In this document: positions 1-6,386 of the stretch, piece after piece
How positions within the stretch are numbered: the first letter of the stretch is position 1
Layout: every line of letters begins with the position of its first letter
NCBI GenBank assembly: GCA_945983195.1
Contig: CAMFSS010000019.1
Span: 1-15,497, forward strand
Reading direction: 5' to 3'
Origin: an uncultured Prevotellaceae bacterium
GTDB lineage: Bacteria > Bacteroidota > Bacteroidia > Bacteroidales > Muribaculaceae
Length of the DNA stretch: 15,497 nucleotides
The notes under the pieces: generated by a model
The model's input: only the letters and a program-made list of their open reading frames with translations
Database searches by the model: none
What the model was told of the DNA's origin: nothing
Program-made: the position numbers and the translations under genes

Positions 1-69
1 CGCTGCCGTGTTGTGATTGAATATCACATGTCATTAGTTCGTTCCTAAAATATGATTCCCATTCTCGTC
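1..69 (-). pseudogene. Decayed continuation of the HTCS sensor frame (propeller blade 13)
   Basis: Read on the minus strand in the same frame as the upstream HTCS sensor, the bases after the TAG at 72-70 encode DENGNHILGTN, then TAA and TGA back to back (36-31), then HVIFNHNTAA to the window edge. A normal Reg_prop blade here would read like DENGNLWLGTN, a Lys-Gly-Leu-type turn, then RFNPNT. The remnant keeps the spacing exactly, with no insertion or deletion: the DENGN turn, GTN and the FN-x-NT strand all line up. The stops fall where Glu, Lys and Gly codons would be expected, and the blade Trp is lost. This looks like substitution decay of a once-continuous gene. The rest of the regulator would lie left of the window. 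An artefact at a contig end is the main alternative. Confidence 0.6.
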
Positions 70-1824
70 CTAGATCTTACTGTATGCCACATCGTCAGGA
101 AGCCCCTCCTCCTGTCCAAATGTGGTGAAGTCATCTGTGTCGCGGTTGTAGCGGCTTATGCCGCCGCGGTCGGTCGAAAGCCAAAGTCGCCCCTTGCTGT
201 CGGTGTACAATGCACTGATTGAGTTCGAGCGGAGTCCGTTGGGCTTCTCGCCATCGCAGGTGTACTGTTTGAAAAGTCTGTTATGTGGGGTGTAACGCCA
301 CACTCCGTTTCCCATAGTGCCAAACCACACCTCTCCGTCGGTCGTTTCGGCTATGGTGAATATCCAGTCGTAGCCGGTTGCCGATATATGCTCAAATTCT
401 TGAGTTCCTGCCTTCCGGCGGTAGAGGGCGTAGCCAAGTCCAACCCATTCTGTGCCGCTGCTGTCCTTCAGGTATGAGTACACTCCGTTTGAGCCGTTGT
501 CGTTGTCGAATAGCTTCGTGTAGCTCTTTGCCGATTCCACGCGCACCAGCCCTAAATGGCTGAACGATACCACTATTTCCCCTCCTGTCGAGGTTAGCAT
601 CAGTATGGTGTTATTGTTGGGGATGGGGCGTTTTTCGGCATGTGTGATTGCCCCGGTCGACGGATTCAGCACGTTTAGCCCCTTCTCCTCCGTGCCTATC
701 CAGATGCGTCCGTCGGCTGCCTGTGCCAGTCCGCGAACTCGCCGGCTGCTCAGTCCGGCTCCAAGCCCGAAGTATTCGAATGTGAATTTGTTGCGTGGCA
801 TGTAGTCCACGCCGCCAAACATGGTTCCGAGCCATGCGTCACCCTGCTTGCTCTTGTAGATGTAGTAGATTATGTCGTCCGACAGACTGAATTCATTCAG
901 CGGGTCATTTGTCATGTATCGCTCGGTGTGCCTTATCGTGTCTATGATGTAGAGTCCGTGCTGCGTGCCCACCCATATCTCTCCGTCGAAGCACTCCAGA
1001 CAGCGCAGATACACCTTGCCCGCGTATGTGAATGGTATCTCCGATATCTCGTTCGTACGAGTGTTGAAGCGGAAAATCTGTCCCTCATTCGATGCAAGTA
1101 TCAGCGAGCCGGTTATGTCTTCGGCAATTGAGATGAAATTTATGCCAAGTAGCGAAGTCCCGTCCACCTGTGTTATTTGGTCAAAATCCTTGGTTTCCGC
1201 GTTCAGGCGGTACAGTCCCGAACCGGTGGTGCATATCCACACATTCTTCTTGCTGCTGATGAAGATGTTCGATGGGAATATTTTTTTGAAGTTGCCGTCT
1301 TTTGTGATATTGTAGTAGTCCACTTTGTCACCGTCGTGGTAGTGGAACACTCCCTGGTCGGGCACAAGTGCCCACACGTTGCCTTTGCCGTCGCCCACTA
1401 TCGACTGCACCCAGTTGTCGGCCACCGTTCCTGTCTTGGCATCTTTCTGCACTGCCTTTCTGAAGCGGTCAGTGTGTGGATTGTATATGTAGATGCCGCG
1501 GTCAGTTCCCACCCACAGCATCTTGTTTTCGTCCTCATAGAGTGCCCCGATGTTGTTGTTGCCTTGATTCAGCTCCTCGTCATAGCAGTCGAGCAAGCGC
1601 ATATTCACGCCGTCATAGCGGTTTAGTCCGTTTTTTGTGCCGAGCCACATAAAGCCGTAGCTGTCCTCGGCTATGCACTTCACATTGCTCGACGACAATC
1701 CCATTGAACTGTCGATGTGTTTGAATGAATAGTGTTCTAATGCTTCGATTGGCTGCGCAAATGCCAAGGCAGCAACAAATGCGACTGCCGCGAATAGTTG
1801 TTCCATGCCACGACGTTGGTTCAT
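70..1824 (-). CDS. HTCS sensor, periplasmic propeller part only (truncated)
   Basis: This is the N-terminal sensor of a hybrid two-component system regulator, the family that senses PUL oligosaccharides in the periplasm and activates susC/susD transcription. A hydrophobic signal segment near residues 10-30 is followed by 12 Reg_prop blades, with W-x-G-T-like motifs near residues 62, 106, 153, 198, 244, 286, 333, 377, 419, 462, 502 and 550 (numbered from the upstream GTG), about 45 residues apart. Full HTCS proteins usually carry 14 blades, then Y_Y_Y, a membrane helix, histidine kinase, receiver and AraC domains. All of those are absent, because the frame ends with TAG in blade 13. I chose the ATG at 1824; an in-frame GTG lies at 1830. 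The gene sits 85 bp after the GH-D gene in the same direction, with no clear promoter of its own. As it stands it could bind a ligand but could not signal or bind DNA. Confidence 0.85.
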   Translation of the reverse strand: MNQRRGMEQLFAAVAFVAALAFAQPIEALEHYSFKHIDSSMGLSSSNVKCIAEDSYGFMWLGTKNGLNRYDGVNMRLLDCYDEELNQGNNNIGALYEDENKMLWVGTDRGIYIYNPHTDRFRKAVQKDAKTGTVADNWVQSIVGDGKGNVWALVPDQGVFHYHDGDKVDYYNITKDGNFKKIFPSNIFISSKKNVWICTTGSGLYRLNAETKDFDQITQVDGTSLLGINFISIAEDITGSLILASNEGQIFRFNTRTNEISEIPFTYAGKVYLRCLECFDGEIWVGTQHGLYIIDTIRHTERYMTNDPLNEFSLSDDIIYYIYKSKQGDAWLGTMFGGVDYMPRNKFTFEYFGLGAGLSSRRVRGLAQAADGRIWIGTEEKGLNVLNPSTGAITHAEKRPIPNNNTILMLTSTGGEIVVSFSHLGLVRVESAKSYTKLFDNDNGSNGVYSYLKDSSGTEWVGLGYALYRRKAGTQEFEHISATGYDWIFTIAETTDGEVWFGTMGNGVWRYTPHNRLFKQYTCDGEKPNGLRSNSISALYTDSKGRLWLSTDRGGISRYNRDTDDFTTFGQEEGLPDDVAYSKI

Positions 1825-1909
1825 AATCACGTTGTTTATGGTATTCTTCTATGGATAATATTTATAGTAGCGTCAATTGTGTCTTTGCGGGTGCGGAGGG
1901 TGTGGGGTG

Positions 1910-4315
1910 CTATCGGGCAAGCACCTTCCTTACGGCTGTGTTGCCCGATTGCAGTGTCACTGAGGCTATCACCACACTGTTGCCCGATTTCACCGGGAGT
2001 ATTACTGTGTCGGCTTCGCCTTTGGCGGTGTAGCTGGCAAGCTGTGTGCCGTCAATTCCGTACACGTTCACGCTGCTCACCGGCTCACTTGCTGCCACTT
2101 GAAGCTCCCCGTCGAAAAAGCCGACTTTGACCGACCCTGGCGGGTCAGTCATAGTGCTTTCTGTCTTGCCATAGCCGGCTCGCTCGAAGCGGTAGATGCG
2201 AACATCCTTGCCCGGCACGCTTATCTGCATCGTTGCTGCATTGCTATAAGTCTTGGTCTCAAATAGCTCTGTAACCCTCACGAATTCCGATGCGTCAACA
2301 CCGAGTCGCTGGAAATTCGGGGCAAAATTGAGTGCTCCATTGTTCTCGTAGTTGAACACTACATAGTAGAATGCATCGGGTGTGTCCATGATGAACTCAT
2401 TGTCGACCGACACGTCGTTTTGGCTGAAAAGCGTGGTGGTGTAGCTGAATGTTCCTGCTACCGGAAGGAACGACTTGCCTATGCGGCCAACTTCCAGAAG
2501 GTCCTTGTTCGATGCAAACTTCACGGCACGTGCGCGCTCCTCGTCGTAGCCCACTACAAGTCCGTAGTTGCCTCTCACCTCTCCCTCGTAGGCGTATGTG
2601 CCGCCAAGAAGGGTCATGCCGGTAATAAGTCCGCAAGTGTAGCGTATGCGTGCCTCCTGCTCATCGTTGGAGCCTTTGCCCGAGAATTTCACCTTCGACA
2701 TGCACATGTGGTCAGGGTCATTGAAGGAGTAGAGGCGGTCGAGCCACCATGAACCTTCTATGCAGTTGAGTGTGTACATCGACTGTGGAAGGTCGCCCCA
2801 TGCATCACAGCCTATGCGGCGCACGTGTGCCTTGTTGGGGAAGATCGGGGCTATCGAGAAGTCGAGCATTATATCGTCGTCACCGCAGAACTCCTTGATG
2901 TAGTCCATTCCGTAGTTGTAAGCCATCATTCCGGTGGTGATATTGGGGTCATACCATGAGTCTGCCTCCTGCGATCCGTTGTTCATGAAGTCAATCTTCA
3001 CGAACTCGAAGCCGAGGTCGCGGAATTTCTGGAATGTGCGGCGGTTCCACTCCTTCACTGCCGGGTGTGTCGGGTCGAGCGACCAGCCGTTGATGTGGCG
3101 GTATTTGCCGCCTGTCTTCAGCACCATCTCTCCAAGTCGTCCGCCTTCCCACTCGTAGTTGCCGGTCACTGCATCTTCGCCGCCCCAGTAGGTGAACGGT
3201 GTGGTGTAGATACCTGCCACGAAGCCAAGCTCCTTGCAGCGGTTGGCATACTTGCGGAGCTGCTCGTCGGTGAGTGCGTTCCAGCCTGAGTCGAGCACAA
3301 GGTGGCAACGTCCCTGCTTGTTGTAGAATCCCACCGGCTTAAGCTCCTTCTCGAAGAAGTCGAGCAGGCTCATTGCCGATGTATAGTTCAGTCCGAACTC
3401 CATGCCGCCCCACGACTGCCAGCCGAATAGCGACTCGTCCTTGGTCCACACGTATTTCGGGCAGAGCACTGCATTTGCATCTGCATAGGTTTCCATTCCG
3501 TTGCGCCAGTCGTCAAACACTCCGAGCATAAAGCGCGGCGAGCTTACTCTTGCTCCCTTCACTGCGCCGTGACGCTCGCTCGATGCCTTGTTGTTGACTA
3601 TATCCCAGGTGCGCTCGCTGATGTAGCCTGCCTCTGCGGTCAGCTTGCGAAGTCGATTGCTGCCATTCGGGGTTACGTAGATTGCCGATTTCCATGTTGA
3701 GTGGTCAATTGAGCCGAGAACTATCGCCTTGCGTGTATCCACGTTGAAAAGCGATGTTGCCTCGCACGAAATGACCTGCTGGCCTATCTCCCAGTTGATG
3801 GTGCTGAATGTTGCCCAGTTGTCGTTGGCAAATGGCATGTTGTACACACGGTTGTTGCTGCTGCCAAGCACCGAAAGGGTGTTGGTCGTTTCCGATACTA
3901 TCGGACATATCTTGGTGCTCGATGTTGTGCCCGATGAGGCTATCACCGATGCCTCTACGAGGATATAAGGTTGGTTCGGATAGATGTAGATGTTCTGCTC
4001 CAAGTCATTATGTCCGCTCTTGCCCGAGAAACGGTAGGTGTACTGCTTGCCCGTGCCGAAGCCGTCGCTGATGCTCTTCGATGTGAGCGCGCAGTTGGGA
4101 TAGTCCTTCGACGACATTGTGTTGTAGCTCTCATCAAGTGCCGTGACGTAGGCATTCTTGATGATGGTAGTGCCATTGACTGTATAGGTCAGAGTGTTCG
4201 ACGTGCCGGCGGTGATTGTCCATGCACCGTCGCTGATGTCGAGCGTCCCTGCCATTGCAGGCAGCATGCTGCTTGCCAATGCCAAAACCGATAATATCTT
4301 CTTGCTTAGTCTCAT
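1910..4315 (-). CDS. Clan GH-D (GH36/GH27-like) alpha-galactosidase-type glycoside hydrolase with C-terminal sorting-like domain
   Basis: An 801-residue retaining glycosidase, probably removing terminal alpha-galactose (possibly alpha-GalNAc or another alpha sugar). Domains: signal peptide 1-22 ending AMA; beta-sandwich about 23-280; (beta/alpha)8 barrel about 290-590, starting at GWQSWGG (298-304) with LDSGWN at 341-346; beta-sandwich about 600-715; and a tail of about 70 residues (730-801). The likely nucleophile is Asp442 in FVKIDFMN. Asp504 in RIGCDAWGD is my best guess for the acid/base, and NDPDHM (532-537) matches the conserved NDPDM-type segment of clan GH-D. The tail has the pattern of a T9SS type A sorting domain (V-x-V-Y-x-x-D-G, then strands, ending in a basic KVLAR). 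There is no lipobox Cys. It follows the FG-GAP gene by 152 bp, with its own candidate promoter. The clan call is firm; the family and substrate are not. Confidence 0.85.
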   Translation of the reverse strand: MRLSKKILSVLALASSMLPAMAGTLDISDGAWTITAGTSNTLTYTVNGTTIIKNAYVTALDESYNTMSSKDYPNCALTSKSISDGFGTGKQYTYRFSGKSGHNDLEQNIYIYPNQPYILVEASVIASSGTTSSTKICPIVSETTNTLSVLGSSNNRVYNMPFANDNWATFSTINWEIGQQVISCEATSLFNVDTRKAIVLGSIDHSTWKSAIYVTPNGSNRLRKLTAEAGYISERTWDIVNNKASSERHGAVKGARVSSPRFMLGVFDDWRNGMETYADANAVLCPKYVWTKDESLFGWQSWGGMEFGLNYTSAMSLLDFFEKELKPVGFYNKQGRCHLVLDSGWNALTDEQLRKYANRCKELGFVAGIYTTPFTYWGGEDAVTGNYEWEGGRLGEMVLKTGGKYRHINGWSLDPTHPAVKEWNRRTFQKFRDLGFEFVKIDFMNNGSQEADSWYDPNITTGMMAYNYGMDYIKEFCGDDDIMLDFSIAPIFPNKAHVRRIGCDAWGDLPQSMYTLNCIEGSWWLDRLYSFNDPDHMCMSKVKFSGKGSNDEQEARIRYTCGLITGMTLLGGTYAYEGEVRGNYGLVVGYDEERARAVKFASNKDLLEVGRIGKSFLPVAGTFSYTTTLFSQNDVSVDNEFIMDTPDAFYYVVFNYENNGALNFAPNFQRLGVDASEFVRVTELFETKTYSNAATMQISVPGKDVRIYRFERAGYGKTESTMTDPPGSVKVGFFDGELQVAASEPVSSVNVYGIDGTQLASYTAKGEADTVILPVKSGNSVVIASVTLQSGNTAVRKVLAR

Positions 4316-4378
4316 GTTATTGTGGTTTTTATTAGTATTTATATCAATATTAAGTGTTTACATCGGCTGTTAGTAAAA

Positions 4379-4416
4379 TGTGGCTTGTGCTCTGCAAAAT
4401 TAGGGCACAAGCCACA
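4379..4416 (-). terminator. 12-bp perfect hairpin between the FG-GAP and GH-D genes
   Basis: TGTGGCTTGTGC (4379-4390) and its exact reverse complement GCACAAGCCACA (4405-4416) enclose a 14-nt loop. On the minus strand the stem is followed by TTTTAC, a short T-run, about 50 bases after the FG-GAP stop codon. A terminator for transcripts from susC/susD and the FG-GAP gene is the simplest reading. Because a -7 box lies directly upstream, the same hairpin would also form the 5' end of a transcript for the GH-D gene, where it could protect the mRNA. Confidence 0.55.
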
Positions 4417-4454
4417 CAAATTTACCCTAAAAAATCATATTCATACCAAATGTA
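4395..4454 (-). promoter_or_regulatory. Three Bacteroides-type -7 boxes before the GH-D gene
   Basis: Three exact matches to the Bacteroides -7 consensus TAnnTTTG lie on the minus strand: TACATTTG (4447-4454), TAAATTTG (4417-4424) and TAATTTTG (4395-4402, in the hairpin loop). The middle one has a TTTG (4447-4450) 22 bases upstream, close to the usual -33 spacing, and is the best promoter candidate for the GH-D gene, starting near 4410-4413. The first two boxes each follow TTAGGG, forming an imperfect direct repeat with copies about 32 bp apart. This repeat could be a regulator site. Inferred from sequence only. Confidence 0.4.
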
Positions 4455-4467
4455 AACCCTAATTAAC

Positions 4468-6273
4468 TTATTTTACAATGTATTTTGTGGCGGTTGTTCC
4501 CTCGGCTGTAGTAGCTTCTACCACATACACGCCTGCGGTTGCCTCTACATCAAGTGCTGCTCCTGCCTTAACCTCGGCATCGGCTACCACGCTGCCCGAA
4601 AGGCTGATTACGCGCACACGTGCATCGGCATTCACTGTGATGTTGCGTCCGTTGCACTTCACTGCCACTGTCTCAGCCTTCACTGCCTCTGCTCCGCTGA
4701 TTGCGTCCTTCGATATAGTGAATTTGCTGCCGAGCTTGCAGCCGTCGATTGTCTGTACGCCCCACTCTACCACGTCGGCTGCTTTCACGTTGAGTGTATA
4801 GCTGCATCCCACGAGTGCTGCATCTATGTTGTTCACTGCACGGAGCACGCCCGTTGACGGATTTGCAGGAACAAGGGTGATGATGCGGCCGTCTGTCAAC
4901 TTCACATACACGTTGTAGAGCAATGCTGCGGTCGGGGTCTTCGAGTCGCTGCCTGCGTCCCATGTGAATACCACCTTGCCGTCTACCTCCTCGGCCTTGA
5001 GGTTGCTCGGTGCTGTAGGTGCCTCGTTCATTCCGCGCGATGCCATTCCGTTAATGATTTGGAAGTGGTGTCCGCCGTTGTCCTGATAGCCCATTGCAAG
5101 TATGTCAATCATGCCGTTGTTGTTGAAGTCGGCTGCTACCAATGCAGCACCGCCACGGTGTCCGCCGATAAGTGCATCCTTCTCGGCAAATGTGCCGTCA
5201 CCCTGGTTGATTGCAACGATTGTCTTGCCGCCATTCGATGTTTCTCCGGCATACACAAGGTCCATGTTACCGTCGGCATTCAAGTCGCACCAGTCAGCTC
5301 CCGATGTCTGCATTCCGGTCAGTCCGTAGTCTTTGTAGGTGAATTTGCCTGTTCCGTCGTTCAAGTACACGTCGGCTACAAGTGCCCAGCCCTGTGGGCA
5401 TGATGTTCCTGTCACGAAGAGGTCAAGGTCACCGTCGCTGTCGATGTCGACGAGGGTGATGAATCCCTTCTCTGTTCCGCGGTTGGTGTTGTCAAACATT
5501 GCAGCGTCTGCTGCTGTGAATGTGCCGTCGCCGTTGCCGTAGTATGCACGGATGCAGTCATAGACAATGCAGCCGTATACAACAAGGTGGCGCATGCCGT
5601 CACCGTTGAAGACGCAGAATGCATTTGAGACGCAGCGATGCGATGAAAGTCCACAGTCGTCGGCTTTACGGGTAAATGTGCCGTCGCCGTTGTTGTTGAG
5701 ATAAAGTACCGGACCTCCGACATCCTCACGCGGATTGCCGTTGAAGGCGATAATGTCGGGATAGCCGTCATGGTTGAAGTCGCCTATGGCAAATATTCCG
5801 TCATACCACTTCTCTGCGTCACCGCCGTCGATGCTCATCTCATAGTCGAGTGCAAATCCGTCTACATTCGAGAAATTGCCTGCTCCGTCGTTCTGCAAGA
5901 GCTTTGAGCCCCACGAGCCGCCGAGAATAATATCAACTTTGCCGTCGCTATTGTAGTCGATTGGCACCACCACGCGCTCCCACGAACAGCCGTCAGGGTC
6001 GGCTATATCCGTCGACGACGTAAAGTTGTAGCCATCGCCGGTGAGGAATTTGATGGTGGTTGCCCAGCCGTTGTTTAAGTCACGGCCTTTCACTATGATG
6101 TCAAAATTGTCATCACCGTTGAAGTCTCCCAAGCCCATACTGCCGTGGAAAAGTCCTGATGATACAAGCGACGAAAGGTCAAGCTCATTGTATGTCGGCA
6201 CCTGGGGTGCTGCGGCAAATGCTGCCGATGTTGTTGCTGCAAGCAGCACGCTGAGTAAAGTTCTTTTTTTCAT
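4468..6273 (-). CDS. Secreted FG-GAP/VCBS seven-bladed propeller protein with Fn3-like and C-terminal sorting-like domains
   Basis: A 601-residue non-enzymatic secreted protein, probably glycan- or protein-binding. The signal peptide (1-20) ends AFA and has no lipobox Cys. Seven integrin-like blades carry calcium-loop motifs of the D-x-N/D-x-D-G-x-x-D type starting near residues 50, 106, 165, 222, 276, 330 and 382, spaced 52-59 residues. The fourth is degenerate (VFNGDGMRHL). An Fn3-like segment (about 418-520, from EAPTAPSNL) leads to a C-terminal module (about 535-601) with V-R-V-I-S-L-S-G, GVYVVEA and a final KYIVK, resembling T9SS type A sorting domains. The gene follows susD by 113 bp across a terminator-like hairpin, in the position where PULs usually encode a SusE/SGBP-type surface lipoprotein. 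A role in capturing substrate at the surface is inferred from position; the repeats alone do not define a ligand. Confidence 0.85.
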   Translation of the reverse strand: MKKRTLLSVLLAATTSAAFAAAPQVPTYNELDLSSLVSSGLFHGSMGLGDFNGDDNFDIIVKGRDLNNGWATTIKFLTGDGYNFTSSTDIADPDGCSWERVVVPIDYNSDGKVDIILGGSWGSKLLQNDGAGNFSNVDGFALDYEMSIDGGDAEKWYDGIFAIGDFNHDGYPDIIAFNGNPREDVGGPVLYLNNNGDGTFTRKADDCGLSSHRCVSNAFCVFNGDGMRHLVVYGCIVYDCIRAYYGNGDGTFTAADAAMFDNTNRGTEKGFITLVDIDSDGDLDLFVTGTSCPQGWALVADVYLNDGTGKFTYKDYGLTGMQTSGADWCDLNADGNMDLVYAGETSNGGKTIVAINQGDGTFAEKDALIGGHRGGAALVAADFNNNGMIDILAMGYQDNGGHHFQIINGMASRGMNEAPTAPSNLKAEEVDGKVVFTWDAGSDSKTPTAALLYNVYVKLTDGRIITLVPANPSTGVLRAVNNIDAALVGCSYTLNVKAADVVEWGVQTIDGCKLGSKFTISKDAISGAEAVKAETVAVKCNGRNITVNADARVRVISLSGSVVADAEVKAGAALDVEATAGVYVVEATTAEGTTATKYIVK

Positions 6274-6298
6274 AACTATTTTGTTGCTTTAAGTTCGT

Positions 6299-6355
6299 AA
6301 AAAAAGGAAAAAGATGGTGGAAAATGATCTTGGGGAGAAGACACTCTCCACCATC
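6299..6355 (-). terminator. Terminator-like hairpin after susD
   Basis: On the minus strand GATGGTGGA (6355-6347) pairs perfectly with TCCACCATC (6321-6313), followed at once by a T-rich run of two T tracts split by CC (6312-6299). This is a good intrinsic terminator shape, 32 bp after the SusD stop. The loop is long (25 nt). Inside, GGAGA (6349-6345) can pair with TCTCC (6338-6334), and this shares its first GGA with the main stem, so the two foldings partly compete. It probably lowers transcription into the FG-GAP and GH-D genes compared with susC/susD. Confidence 0.65.
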
Positions 6356-6386
6356 GGTATTAATGGAGTTGATTAATTATCGTTTT

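Noticed and set aside
1..72. Stop-codon reassignment or readthrough to explain the stops in the HTCS frame
   Set aside because: All three different stop codons occur within about 40 bases, and the other genes in the window end normally at TAG, TGA or TAA, so an altered code does not fit.
1831..1909. TTGACG and TATAAA upstream of the HTCS sensor, resembling a sigma-70 promoter
   Set aside because: The two elements are far too close together, and Bacteroidetes do not use this consensus. No TAnnTTTG box is present.
2125..2150. GACCC/GGGTC short palindrome inside the GH-D gene
   Set aside because: It lies in the linker coding for TDPPGS before the C-terminal tail; five base pairs inside a coding region are expected by chance.
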